Assembly: GCF_020510625.1 (NCBI RefSeq)
Contig: NZ_CP075191.1
Location: 1,464,001 to 1,528,000 of the forward strand
DNA length: 64,000 nucleotides
Source of the DNA: Ferribacterium limneticum
GTDB taxonomy: Bacteria; Pseudomonadota; Gammaproteobacteria; Burkholderiales; Rhodocyclaceae
Direction of reading: 5' to 3'
Shown: positions 26,401 to 34,468 of the stretch, piece by piece
Layout: the number at the start of each line of letters is the position of its first letter
Position numbering within the stretch: the stretch's first letter is position 1
Translations under genes and position numbers: made by a program
The notes under the pieces: model-generated
Databases searched by the model: none
The model's input: the letters and a program-made list of their open reading frames with translations, nothing else
What the model was told of the DNA's origin: nothing

Positions 26401-26630
26401 CGCCTGCCCGGGAGTCTGGCACCGAGATAATCGGCATGTCCTTGCCATTCCTGAATGGCCTGCTGGGTGCCTCGGTAGGCCAGGACGCCGATGCGGACCG
26501 ACTGAATTCGATCACTCTCGGCATGGGCTGTACCGGTCAGGAACAGGACAAGCAGAAATCCGAGAAAGCGGCGAATGATGGGGGGCACCCAATCCATGAG
26601 GATCGCATCTATTTTTAGTAAGAACATCAT
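23445..26630 (-). CDS. PhnD-PAS-GGDEF-EAL-CZB c-di-GMP signalling protein
   Basis: 1061-residue membrane signalling protein. Signal or anchor segment (about 17-37) ending AHA, a PhnD-like periplasmic substrate-binding domain (about 40-320), a membrane segment (about 335-353), PAS (about 365-490), GGDEF (about 495-655) with intact GGDEF and an RxxD I-site five residues before it, and EAL (about 670-910) with EALLRW, ELEIVET, IDDFGTGYSSL, KIDRSF and AEGVET all present. The C-terminus carries a chemoreceptor zinc-binding (CZB) motif: HIRW (His942), CRFGQWL (Cys971) and HDEVH (His998, His1002). Both c-di-GMP domains look catalytically competent. PhnD suggests a phosphonate- or phosphate-like ligand outside, CZB suggests zinc inside. 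The start is uncertain: 26630 or the ATG at 26597, neither with a good ribosome-binding site. Confidence 0.92.
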   Translation of the reverse strand: MMFLLKIDAILMDWVPPIIRRFLGFLLVLFLTGTAHAESDRIQSVRIGVLAYRGTQQAIQEWQGHADYLGARLPGRRFEIVPLGYAEIDEAVRTRSIELLITNTGHYTELETTGNVSRIATRLIASPSGPLKSFGGTAITLASRTDIAHYRDLKGKRLLIPDKSSLGGWQVHLREALDQKIQLENTVSALIETANHEKVVHGVLAGDADAGFVRSDLIEAMITKGTLQPGALKVIDARNTAGYPYLHSTRLYPEWPLARVGDFPEDISKAILVALLAMSPDDAAAQQAHIAGWTLPQNYQPVLDLFREARLGPYARQDITWSDIMARHGVELMGGTIAALLSLLLALGLMLRSNRILHDSEASSRLSAGVFKHAEEGILITDAAGHIVRANDSVCSMTGYSHAELIGQTPRLFRSSRQSSDFYDELWKVLLSNGAWRGEIWNQRKDGTIYAQRTSISSIRDRDGMITHFIGLFYDITELKQSQDQLEKLAYYDALTGLPNRLLLADRLKQAIAQSNRRGDLLAVCYLDLDNFKPINDRWGHQAGDRLLVEVARRLTQCLRQHDTVSRLGGDEFVLLISELGSFAECEQALQRIGDALNVPFIIDSEQAGVTASFGVTIYPADSTDPDTLLRHADQAMYAAKQAGRHRFQLYHQQSDFSSSQHREHLSELRRGLENREFLLHYQPKADMRAGRIIGAEALLRWQHPDKGLLYPDSFLFMFEQTGLHLELGEYVIDAALTQMASWARNEQLHLAISVNIDAQHLQRPDFACHLQDILQRHPTVSPQLLELEIVETAALQDLSQVSERISECRKLGVQFAIDDFGTGYSSLSYLKQLPMQTLKIDRSFVHDMLDDPDDLAIVDGVVGLASAFRRRVIAEGVETVAHGTLLLHLGCEWGQGYGISRPMPAADLPAWIKRWRAPPEWHDAIRWPPEDLPLLTVEVDHIRWVRQFEALINAEPDSGLPVPPLDAHACRFGQWLDSDDFLRYAHLQAVQKIVPIHDEVHRCGAELVHLYADNPPAARQRLGEIFQLRDKLLASLGALRQAVIHADIGSANSNSPTAAR

Positions 26631-26720
26631 ATAGCAACAATCGCCGATCAGGCATGCCTTGCCGAATGCTGACTGGATGTTCGGTGGTTTTTGCTAGCGT
26701 TACCGGATGCTGATCCGCCT

Positions 26721-26726
26721 TATAAT
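26721..26726 (+). promoter_or_regulatory. -10 element immediately upstream of relA
   Basis: A perfect TATAAT ends 7 bp before the relA ATG at 26734. With standard spacing, transcription would start at or within a base or two of the A of that ATG, giving a leaderless or nearly leaderless mRNA; no Shine-Dalgarno sequence is present. A -35 is not obvious (TTACCG with a 15-bp spacer is the nearest). Confidence 0.4.
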
Positions 26727-26733
26727 CGCTTCC

Positions 26734-28956
26734 ATGGTTTCCGTCGTCCATTCCGTCGCCGCCACGAGCGACTTCGAACAGTTCCTCGTCACGCTGACAG
26801 ACGGGGTGCCTCCTGCAGATGCCGAGCGCCTGAAAAAGGCCGTCGAATACGCCTGGGAAGTCTATGGCGACCGAACGCTGGGCAGTGGCGAGCGCATCTG
26901 GTCCCACGCCTTGGGCATGGCCGTCATCATTGCCGGCCTCAAGCTCGATGTGGAATCGCGCATTGCCGCCGTCCTATTCGCCATTCCGGCCCACGACGAA
27001 CACGGCATTGCCAGCATCGAAACCCGTTTCGGCAAGCCGGCAGCGCATCTGGTGCATGGCATTTCGCGGCTGAACCGCTTGCGGCCGATCACCAAGGGCT
27101 TCGTCGCCACCAATATCGAGGCCGGCGAGGTCAATCCGGCCGAGATGAAGGCCCAGGTCGAAGTGCTGCGCAAGATGCTGCTCGCCATGGTCGAGGACAT
27201 TCGCGTCGTCCTGCTGCGCCTGGCCAGCCGGACGCAAACCCTGCGCTTCTACGCCGCCAACCCGGACGACCTGCGCGTGCAGGTGGCCCGGGAAACGCTG
27301 GAACTTTATTCGCCGCTGGCCAACCGGCTCGGGGTCTGGGAACTGAAGTGGGAACTGGAGGACTTGTCCTTCCGCTTCATCCACCCGGATATCTACAAGA
27401 AAATCGCCAAGATGCTGGACGAGAAGCGTAGCGAGCGCGAACAGTTCATCGTCGATGCCGTGGTGCGGGTTCGTGGCGAACTGGCGCTGGCCGGCGTGCT
27501 GTCGGCCGAGGTCTATGGCCGGCCGAAGCACATCTATAGCATCTGGAACAAGATGCGGAAGAAGGACGTCGAGTTCTCCGAGGTCTACGACGTGCGCGCC
27601 CTGCGCATCATCGTCGATGACCTGAAGGACTGCTACACGGCGCTCGGCATCGTGCACAACCTGTGGCAGCCGATTCCCAAGGAGTTCGACGACTACATCT
27701 CGAATCCCAAGGGTAACTACTATCGCTCGCTGCATACGGCCGTGCGCTGCCCGGATGGGCGCAGCCTGGAGATCCAGATTCGTACCGTCGAGATGCACAA
27801 GCACGCCGAACTCGGCGTCGCCGCGCACTGGCGCTACAAGGAAGGCAGCAAGCGGACGAGCGAGGACGATTACGACGAGAAGATCGCCTGGCTGCGCCAG
27901 CTGCTGACCTGGAAGGACGAAGTCGCCGACAGCTCGGACTGGGTCAAGCATTACAAGCAGGCGGCGCTTGACGAGACGATCTACGTCATCACCCCGCAGG
28001 GCAAGGTCGTCGACCTGCCGGCCGGCTCGACGCCGGTCGATTTCGCCTATCGCGTGCATACCGACCTCGGTCATCGTTGCCGGGGCGCCAAGGTTGGTGG
28101 CCAATTGGTGCCGCTCAATACCTCGCTTGAAACCGGGCAGGAGGTCGAGATCGTCACCGCCAAGGTGGGCGGACCGTCACGCGACTGGCTGAATCCCGGC
28201 CTCGGCTACATCCATACCAAGAGCGCCCGGGTCAAGGTGCGGGGCTGGTTCTCCAACCTGGCCCTGGAAGAAACGCTGTCCGAAGGACGCGGCCTGATCG
28301 GCAAGGAGTTGCAGCGGGCCGGGCAGACCGGGGCGAATATCGAGGAACTGTCGCACAAGCTGGGCTTTGCCAAGGCCGATGACCTGTACATCGCCGCGGC
28401 GCGTGGCGACCTGAACCAGCGGCAATTCCAGGCCGTGGCCAAGGGCGGCGACCTGCTGGCCGAAACGCAATTGCCCGATGAAGTGATCGCCAAGCCGAGC
28501 AAGCCGGTGGCCGGCAATCAGGGCATCCTGATCGTTGGCGTCGACAAGCTGCTGACCCAGTTGGCCCGTTGCTGCAAGCCGGCCCCGCCGGACGAGATCC
28601 AGGGCTTCATTACCCGGGGCAAGGGTATTTCGATCCACCGCATGGATTGCCCCAACTTTGCCAATCTCGCTGCCCTGCATCCCGAGCGGGTCATCGAGAC
28701 CGACTGGGGCCTGCAGACCACCGGTGTTTTTGCCTGCGACATCATTGTCGATGCACACGATCGCCAGGGCCTGCTGCGCGATATTTCCGAAATCTTCACC
28801 CGCGAAAGACTCAATGTCGTCGGCGTCAACACCCAGTCCAAACAGGGCAAGGCGCACATGAGCTTTACCGTCGAAATTACCAACCTGCAGCAATTGCAGC
28901 GCACGTTGACGCTGGTCCACGACGTCGAAGGCGTCGTCGGCGTGCGCCGCGCCTGA
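26734..28956 (+). CDS. relA: GTP pyrophosphokinase RelA ((p)ppGpp synthetase I)
   Basis: Ribosome-associated alarmone synthetase of 740 residues. The N-terminal HD region (about 35-180) lacks the HDxxED metal motif of SpoT/Rel hydrolases, having AIPAHDEHGIAS at that place, so it should synthesise but not hydrolyse (p)ppGpp. Synthetase domain about 230-370 with RPKHIYSIWNKM and GNYYRSLHTAV; TGS about 405-465 (IYVITPQGKVVDLPAG); then a helical/zinc-finger region with ARCCKPAPPDEIQGF, and a C-terminal ACT domain. The frame opens at 26707; I chose the ATG at 26734, which gives the usual start and lies just after TATAAT. It is divergent from the PhnD-GGDEF-EAL gene across about 100 bp. Confidence 0.95.
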   Translation: MVSVVHSVAATSDFEQFLVTLTDGVPPADAERLKKAVEYAWEVYGDRTLGSGERIWSHALGMAVIIAGLKLDVESRIAAVLFAIPAHDEHGIASIETRFGKPAAHLVHGISRLNRLRPITKGFVATNIEAGEVNPAEMKAQVEVLRKMLLAMVEDIRVVLLRLASRTQTLRFYAANPDDLRVQVARETLELYSPLANRLGVWELKWELEDLSFRFIHPDIYKKIAKMLDEKRSEREQFIVDAVVRVRGELALAGVLSAEVYGRPKHIYSIWNKMRKKDVEFSEVYDVRALRIIVDDLKDCYTALGIVHNLWQPIPKEFDDYISNPKGNYYRSLHTAVRCPDGRSLEIQIRTVEMHKHAELGVAAHWRYKEGSKRTSEDDYDEKIAWLRQLLTWKDEVADSSDWVKHYKQAALDETIYVITPQGKVVDLPAGSTPVDFAYRVHTDLGHRCRGAKVGGQLVPLNTSLETGQEVEIVTAKVGGPSRDWLNPGLGYIHTKSARVKVRGWFSNLALEETLSEGRGLIGKELQRAGQTGANIEELSHKLGFAKADDLYIAAARGDLNQRQFQAVAKGGDLLAETQLPDEVIAKPSKPVAGNQGILIVGVDKLLTQLARCCKPAPPDEIQGFITRGKGISIHRMDCPNFANLAALHPERVIETDWGLQTTGVFACDIIVDAHDRQGLLRDISEIFTRERLNVVGVNTQSKQGKAHMSFTVEITNLQQLQRTLTLVHDVEGVVGVRRA

Positions 28957-28972
28957 TTACCGGAGAGAACGC

Positions 28973-29152
28973 ATGAAAGGCCATTTCGCTGCCATTGCCC
29001 TGATCGTCATCGGCGCCATTGCTCTGGGCGTCAATCTCGACCTGTTCGAACTCGATCTGGTCGCGCTGATCCGGAAGTGGTGGCCGCTGGTGCTGATTGC
29101 GCTGGGTGTTGGGCTGTTCTTTACGCCGGACGATTCGGCTCGGCGCAACTGA
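28973..29152 (+). CDS. Small LiaI/DUF5668-like membrane protein
   Basis: A 59-residue protein with two hydrophobic segments (about 5-22 and 36-52) separated by a short acidic loop with NLDLFELDLVALIRKWWP. This matches the LiaI-LiaF-like / DUF5668 membrane module (GV-N-L ... KWWPLVLIALG). It follows relA by 16 bp with a CGGAGAG ribosome-binding site, so it is likely co-transcribed with relA. The last 32 bp overlap the 3' end of the convergent diguanylate cyclase gene. The function is unknown; such proteins are often linked to envelope stress. Confidence 0.75.
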   Translation: MKGHFAAIALIVIGAIALGVNLDLFELDLVALIRKWWPLVLIALGVGLFFTPDDSARRN

Positions 29153-30767
29153 CCTTGTTGCGGCCCGAGTTCTTGGCCGCGTAGAGCGCCGTGTCGGCCT
29201 GATGCAGCAGGTTCTCCAGGTCGGTTTTCTGATCTGTCATGGTGGCGACGCCGATCGACAGGGTGCAGTTCAAGGTGCTGCCATCGCCAATGTCGAGCCA
29301 TGTTTCCGCGACCTGCTTGCGCAGGCGCTCAGCCACGATACTGGCTTGTTCGAGATCGGTTTCCGGTAGCAGGACGGCAAATTCCTCGCCGCCCATGCGC
29401 CCGGCAATATCGCTGTCGCGCAAGGCGTCACCGATCTGTTTGCCAACATTGGCGAGTATCAGATCACCGGTTTTATGACCGTGGTGATCATTGATCCGCT
29501 TGAAGAAATCGATGTCCAGCATCATGACCGACAACTTGCTGCCATAGCGTGAACTGCGGTTCAGTTCATGCTTGGCGAGGCTGATGAAGTGGCGTCGATT
29601 GAACAGATTGGTCAGCTCGTCAAATTGCGACAGGCGTTCGAGTTCCTTCTGGTAGTTCTTGATCGGCGTGATGTCGGTGGAGATGCCGCAAATGCCGGTA
29701 ATTTCGTTTGAACTGTTCCGCGTCGGGAACTTGACTGACAGGAAGAATGTCTCGCCCTGCTCGTCGTGCAGTGCCTCTTCGGCCTCGATGGTGCTTCCGC
29801 TGGCCATCACGTCGAGGTCGACGCGCCGGTAGGCTTCGGCGGCGGCGGCCGGAAATATTTCAGCGTCCGTCTTGCCCAGCGTCTCTGCCCGCAATTTGCC
29901 GGTCACCTCTTCATGTTTACGGTTCACCAGCAGGTAGCGTCCTTCGCGACTCTTGACGTAAGTGGCCGCAGGGCTGTTTTCGATGACGTCGGCCAGGAAG
30001 TTTCGGCTTTCCGCCAGCCGCTTGCGCAGCGTCTTTTCGACGGTCAGGTCGCGGATCAGTCCGACAAAAAACCGGTCGTCCGGGGTCTCGACATCGGTGA
30101 CGCCCAGATGCATCGGGAATATCTCGCCATTCTTGCGCTGTCCGCTGACCTCGCGGCCCATGCCAATGATCTTGCGTTGGCCGGTCGCCGCATAGTTGCC
30201 CAGATAGTCGTCGTGCTCTTCCCGGTAAGGCGAAGGCATCAGCATGTTCACATTTTTGCCCAGCACCTCGCTGGCCGCGTAGCCGAAAATGTTCTCGGCC
30301 GCTTTGTTGAAGGCCGAGATTCGGCCAACGCGGTCGATCCGGATGACACCTTCGATCATGTTGTCGATCATGGCGGCCGACGAGCGCTGCACCGAGACAA
30401 TACGCATCATCGCCTGGATACGGATATCGAGGAGCAGGGGCTGGATCGGCTTGATGATGTAGTCGTCAGCGCCGGCCATGAAACTGCTTAGCAGGCTGGT
30501 TTCATCGGTGTGGCTGGTGACGGTGATGATCGGCACCCTGAGCGGCGCCGGAATTTTCCGGATCTGCTTGATCGCTTCGAGGCCGCCCATGCCGGGCATT
30601 TCGATGTCCATCAGAATCAGTTCGGGCAGCGATTCCCGATAGGAGGCAATCGCATCTTCGCCGCTGCGCACAAAAGTGACGAGGTGCCCGTTGCTTCGGA
30701 GTTGTTCGCCGATCAGCGTGCCAACGGCAAGGCTGTCGTCGACCAGGAGTATCCGTAGTGGGTTCAT
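29121..30767 (-). CDS. Response regulator diguanylate cyclase (REC-PAS-PAS-GGDEF)
   Basis: 548-residue soluble protein. Receiver at 1-120 with acceptor context LILMDIEMP and the Lys in YIIKPI; two PAS domains (about 130-250 and 265-380); GGDEF domain about 390-540 with GGEEF and a complete RxxD inhibitory site (RDSD) five residues before it. It should make c-di-GMP under control of a phosphorelay; its kinase is not identified. I chose the ATG at 30767 because the receiver fold begins there (MNPLRILLVDDS); the frame continues upstream 15 codons. It lies downstream of ppk1 on the same strand but is separated by 158 bp containing a large hairpin. Confidence 0.92.
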   Translation of the reverse strand: MNPLRILLVDDSLAVGTLIGEQLRSNGHLVTFVRSGEDAIASYRESLPELILMDIEMPGMGGLEAIKQIRKIPAPLRVPIITVTSHTDETSLLSSFMAGADDYIIKPIQPLLLDIRIQAMMRIVSVQRSSAAMIDNMIEGVIRIDRVGRISAFNKAAENIFGYAASEVLGKNVNMLMPSPYREEHDDYLGNYAATGQRKIIGMGREVSGQRKNGEIFPMHLGVTDVETPDDRFFVGLIRDLTVEKTLRKRLAESRNFLADVIENSPAATYVKSREGRYLLVNRKHEEVTGKLRAETLGKTDAEIFPAAAAEAYRRVDLDVMASGSTIEAEEALHDEQGETFFLSVKFPTRNSSNEITGICGISTDITPIKNYQKELERLSQFDELTNLFNRRHFISLAKHELNRSSRYGSKLSVMMLDIDFFKRINDHHGHKTGDLILANVGKQIGDALRDSDIAGRMGGEEFAVLLPETDLEQASIVAERLRKQVAETWLDIGDGSTLNCTLSIGVATMTDQKTDLENLLHQADTALYAAKNSGRNKVSCAEPNRPA

Positions 30768-30871
30768 TGATTTTAGTTTGCTGACTTTGGCAAGAAATCC
30801 AAATTTAGCCAAAACTATAACCGGAACACGCGGGAAACGGTGGGTCGGGGCGTGTTATTCCGCCCGATTTG

Positions 30872-30909
30872 AAATGCGGGTGGCCATCTTGACGGGCCAC
30901 ACCGCATTT
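30872..30909 (-). terminator. Hairpin downstream of ppk1
   Basis: A long imperfect stem (AAATGCGGGTGGCC pairing with GGCCACACCGCATTT, one bulged base) begins 17 bp after the ppk1 stop. The run of T is better on the plus strand (TTTTT) than on the minus strand (UUUC), so as a ppk1 terminator it is plausible but not ideal. Confidence 0.5.
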
Positions 30910-30925
30910 TTCCGGACTGACTGGT

Positions 30926-33007
30926 TCAGCTGTTGCCGACGGTAACCATCAGTTCGCCTTGCGCGTTGTGCGGCTTGCTGCGGGTCGAGCGCCGCCGCTG
31001 GTAAACGCCTTGGCTGTTCATTTCCCAGCCCTGCTGGTTGTCGGCCAGATAGAACTTGAGACCTTCGGTAATGACGCGCTTCTTCAACTTGGGGTCGAGG
31101 ATGGGGAAGGCCAGCTCGATGCGCTTGAAGAAATTTCTGTCCATCCAGTCGGCGCTCGACAGATAGACGTTTTCCTTGCCGCCGGCCAGGAAGTAGAAAA
31201 TGCGATGGTGTTCGAGGAAGCGGCCAATGATCGAGCGGACGCGGATGTTGTCGGACAGGCCGGGAACGCCGGGGCGCAGCGCACAGACGCCACGCACGAT
31301 CAGGTCGATTTCGACGCCGGCCTGCGAGGCCTTGTACAGCGCATCGATCACTTCGGATTCAAGCAGCGAGTTCATCTTGGCGACGATGCGCGTCTTGCCG
31401 CCGGATCGAGCGATTTCCGCTTCGGCCAGAATGCCGGCAACCACGTTCTGCTGCAAGGTGAAGGGCGCCTGCCACAGGTGCTTCAGCGTGCGTGCCTTGC
31501 CCAGTCCGGTCAGTTGCTTGAATACTTCGGCGACGTCGTGCGTGACTTCCTCGTTGGCGGTCATCAGGCCAAAGTCGGTATAGAGACGGGCGGTGCGCGG
31601 ATGGTAGTTGCCGGTGCCGAGGTGGGCATAACGCTTCAGGCCGCCATCCTCGCGGCGCACGATCAGCAAAGCCTTGGCATGCGTCTTGTAGCCGACGACG
31701 CCATAGACGACATGAGCGCCGACCTGTTCCAGCTTGGTCGCCCAGCTGATGTTGGCTTCTTCGTCGAAACGAGCCATCAGTTCGACGACGACGGTCACTT
31801 CCTTGCCATTCTGGGCGGCGCGGATCAGCGATTCCATCAATACCGAATCGGTACCCGTCCGATAGACGGTCATCTTGATGGCGACGACGCTCGGGTCGGT
31901 GGCCGCCTGGCTGAGAAACTCGATAACCGGTGCGAAGGACTGGTAAGGGTGGTGCAGCAGGATGTCGTTCTTGCGGATGCTGTCGAAGATATTGGCACCC
32001 TTGGCCAGTCCCTTCGGCGTGCCGGGGACAAAGGGGCGGAACTTCATGTCGGGACGGTCGACCCAGTCCGGCACCTGCATCAGGCGGACGAGGTTCACCG
32101 GGCCATTGACGCGGTAAAGATCGGCTGGCTTGAGGTCGAACTGGGCGAGCAGGAATTCGGTCATCGCCTCCGAGCAGTTGTTGGCGACTTCGAGGCGGAC
32201 GGCGTTGCCGAAGTGGCGCTGCGGCAGTTCGCCCTGCAGCTTGGTGCGCAGGTTGGTGACTTCTTCCTCATCGACGAAGAGGTCGGAATTGCGCGTGGCG
32301 CGGAACTGGTAGCAGCCGAGCACGGTCATGCCGGTGAACAGTTCGCCGACGAACTCGTGCAGGATGGACGACAGGAAAACGAAGCCGTATTCATAGCCCG
32401 CCAGTTCTTCCGGCAGGCGAATGACGCGCGGCAGGACGCGTGGTGCCTGGACGATGGCAGCGTTGGAACTGCGGCCGAAGGCATCCTTGCCTTCGAGTTC
32501 GATGGCGAAATTGAGACTCTTGTTCAGGACGCGCGGGAAGGGGTGCGAGGGGTCGAGCCCGATCGGTGTCAGCACCGGCACCATTTCGCGGATGAAGTAG
32601 TTGCGTATCCATTCGCGCTGCGCTTCGTTCCAGGTCGAGCGGCGCAGGAAGCGGATGCCCTCTTCGGCCAGGGCCGGCAGGATGACCTCATTCAGATGCT
32701 GGTACTGCTCGGTGACCATGGCGTGGGCTTCGGCCGAAACCAGGCGGTAGGCCTCCTGCGCGGTCTTGCCGTCGGTCGTGACCACGGTAGCATGCGCCTT
32801 GACCTGTTCTTTCAAACCGGCCATGCGGATCTCGAAGAACTCGTCGAGATTGCTCGAAACGATGCACAGGAAGCGCAGTCGTTCGAGCAGGGGCATCCGT
32901 TCGTCTTGCGCCTGGGCAAGAACGCGGCGATTGAAAGCCAGCAGGCCAAGTTCCCGGTTGAGATAGTTCTCGGGCGGGAAGCGGGGTTTTAGTTGGGGGT
33001 GGGTCAT
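30926..33007 (-). CDS. ppk1: Polyphosphate kinase 1
   Basis: Membrane-associated enzyme that reversibly transfers the gamma-phosphate of ATP to polyphosphate. 693 residues, near the 688 of E. coli. N-terminal start FPPENYLNRELGLLAFNRRV is canonical. The phospho-histidine region is VVGYKTHAKALLIVRRE, followed by HLGTGNYHPRTARLYTDFG, and the C-terminal part has DLIVRGVCALRPGVPGLSDN (PLD-like fold). The ATG at 33007 with GGAG upstream is preferred over the earlier in-frame ATG at 33055. A -10-like TATACT is at 33038-33033, and a sequence with one exact Pho-box half-site lies further upstream. Strong polyphosphate metabolism would fit a Rhodocyclales organism. Confidence 0.96.
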   Translation of the reverse strand: MTHPQLKPRFPPENYLNRELGLLAFNRRVLAQAQDERMPLLERLRFLCIVSSNLDEFFEIRMAGLKEQVKAHATVVTTDGKTAQEAYRLVSAEAHAMVTEQYQHLNEVILPALAEEGIRFLRRSTWNEAQREWIRNYFIREMVPVLTPIGLDPSHPFPRVLNKSLNFAIELEGKDAFGRSSNAAIVQAPRVLPRVIRLPEELAGYEYGFVFLSSILHEFVGELFTGMTVLGCYQFRATRNSDLFVDEEEVTNLRTKLQGELPQRHFGNAVRLEVANNCSEAMTEFLLAQFDLKPADLYRVNGPVNLVRLMQVPDWVDRPDMKFRPFVPGTPKGLAKGANIFDSIRKNDILLHHPYQSFAPVIEFLSQAATDPSVVAIKMTVYRTGTDSVLMESLIRAAQNGKEVTVVVELMARFDEEANISWATKLEQVGAHVVYGVVGYKTHAKALLIVRREDGGLKRYAHLGTGNYHPRTARLYTDFGLMTANEEVTHDVAEVFKQLTGLGKARTLKHLWQAPFTLQQNVVAGILAEAEIARSGGKTRIVAKMNSLLESEVIDALYKASQAGVEIDLIVRGVCALRPGVPGLSDNIRVRSIIGRFLEHHRIFYFLAGGKENVYLSSADWMDRNFFKRIELAFPILDPKLKKRVITEGLKFYLADNQQGWEMNSQGVYQRRRSTRSKPHNAQGELMVTVGNS

Positions 33008-33069
33008 CGCGCGCGCTCCATGTGATCCTTGAAGTATAGGCTTTAAGACCATCATTTTGTTGCACTAAT

Positions 33070-33087
33070 GTTTCAGCGGGATGACAG
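33070..33087 (-). promoter_or_regulatory. Possible degenerate Pho box upstream of ppk1
   Basis: On the minus strand: CTGTCAT-CCCG-CTGAAAC. The first half-site is exact, the 4-bp spacer is correct, and the second half-site matches 4 of 7. It lies 63 bp upstream of the ppk1 ATG but about 31 bp from the TATACT -10 candidate, further than a usual PhoB site, so this is weak. Confidence 0.22.
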
Positions 33088-33133
33088 TGAGCCGCTCTGG
33101 CTGTGCCGGAAAATGGCAAAACCGGGCAGGTTT

Positions 33134-34468
33134 TCAGGCGCTGATACTGTTGCTGGATTTTTTAGTGGAAGAAATCGCGGCGAGCAGGGTGCCCAGCTTG
33201 GCTTCGGTTTCGGCCAGTTCATGCTGCGGGTCGGAACCGGCGACGATGCCGGCGCCGGCCTGCAGTTCGGCAAGCTTGCCGTCGATCAGGGCGGAACGCA
33301 GTGCGACGGAAAATTCGCCGTCGCCCTCCGGTGTCAGGATGCCGAAACCACCGCTGTACCAGCCACTGCGTATTTCGCCATGAGTGGCCAGCCAGCTTTG
33401 GGCAGCGGCAGACGGAAAACCACCAACGGCGGGTGTCGGATGCAGGGTGCGAACCAGATCGAACAGGCTGGTCCCGGCCTGGACATCGGCGGTAATCCGG
33501 TTGCGCCAATGCGCCAAGCGGCCGGCCAGGTGTTCCTCGATTGGACCGACGCTCGGCGCCGCTTCGCACAGCGGGGAAAGCGCATCGCAGATCGCGCGGA
33601 CGACGAGGGATTGCTCGTGCCGGTTCTTGCTCTCGGAAAGGGCCAGCGAGCCGGGCCACGCCGTGCCGGCCAGCGCATCGACATTGATTTGCCGGCCATG
33701 CAGGCGCACCAGCCGTTCCGGGGTGGCGCCAAGGAAGGTCTGCTGGCCGTTGCCGTAGGCGTAGATCAGGCCGGATGGTTGTTGTTCGATCAGCCGGGCC
33801 AGGATGCCGGCTGGCGAAAATGGCCCGTCCGCTTCGAATTTTCGGCTGCGGCTGAGCACGACCTTGTCGACACTGCCTGCTGCGATGTCGCGCAGGGCGC
33901 CGTTGACGCGGGCGATCCAGGCACGTTCGGCGAGCGGCTCGGGGCGAGCGGGCAACAGACGCGGTGTTTCGATGGCCGGCGAGGGGTTCAGCCAATTGGC
34001 CCATTCCGCCGCTGCCTGGGCAAGCCGGCCGGCGGCACCGGTCAGCGTGACCGAACAGTCGCTGGCAACGTTTTCGAGCAGGATGGCAGGGATGGATAGC
34101 AGCGCGTTGGGCAACGGGGTGTTGTTGGCGGCGTCAAAGGCAAATCCGGCAAAGGCCAGGGCCGGGCCGTTGCGGCGCCAGTGCTGGCAAAAGCCGCTGA
34201 AGGCATTGTCCAGTGCGGCAAAGCGGTTGGGACCGGCGGTGCCGACATGCAGGGCATGACCGATGCCCAGGCGGAATTCATGGTGGTCCGGCCGGGCCCG
34301 GTACCAGTTGGGCAAATGGCCGGGCAGGAGGTGCAGCCAGTCGGTGCTGGAACGGCCAAGTTCAAGACGCAGGCTGACCGGTGCCGAGGCCGGGGCACCC
34401 TCGGCGAGTGCCTGAAGTCTGGATAGCGTATCCGGCGAGGCCAGACGACTGCGCAGCGCGTAGATCAT
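33134..34468 (-). CDS. menF: Isochorismate synthase (MenF/EntC type)
   Basis: 444-residue chorismate-binding enzyme converting chorismate to isochorismate, the entry to menaquinone (or siderophore) synthesis. The catalytic C-terminal half contains VDKVVLSRSRKFE (general-base Lys), FLGATPERLVRLHG, DALAGTAWPG, then HEQSLVVRAI, TSLFDLVRTLHPTPAVGG and GWYSGGFG. The variable N-terminus is low in similarity, as usual. The start ATG overlaps the menE stop (ATGA), and pairing with an o-succinylbenzoate--CoA ligase favours MenF over EntC. The remaining men genes are not in this window. Confidence 0.88.
   Translation of the reverse strand: MIYALRSRLASPDTLSRLQALAEGAPASAPVSLRLELGRSSTDWLHLLPGHLPNWYRARPDHHEFRLGIGHALHVGTAGPNRFAALDNAFSGFCQHWRRNGPALAFAGFAFDAANNTPLPNALLSIPAILLENVASDCSVTLTGAAGRLAQAAAEWANWLNPSPAIETPRLLPARPEPLAERAWIARVNGALRDIAAGSVDKVVLSRSRKFEADGPFSPAGILARLIEQQPSGLIYAYGNGQQTFLGATPERLVRLHGRQINVDALAGTAWPGSLALSESKNRHEQSLVVRAICDALSPLCEAAPSVGPIEEHLAGRLAHWRNRITADVQAGTSLFDLVRTLHPTPAVGGFPSAAAQSWLATHGEIRSGWYSGGFGILTPEGDGEFSVALRSALIDGKLAELQAGAGIVAGSDPQHELAETEAKLGTLLAAISSTKKSSNSISA

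Noticed and set aside
26650..26659. Palindrome AGGCATGCCT between relA and the PhnD-GGDEF-EAL gene
   Set aside because: Only 10 bp, isolated and not positioned on a recognisable promoter; likely chance.
30959..32992. 677-codon open frame on the plus strand
   Set aside because: Antisense shadow of ppk1; no ribosome-binding site and no recognisable domain.
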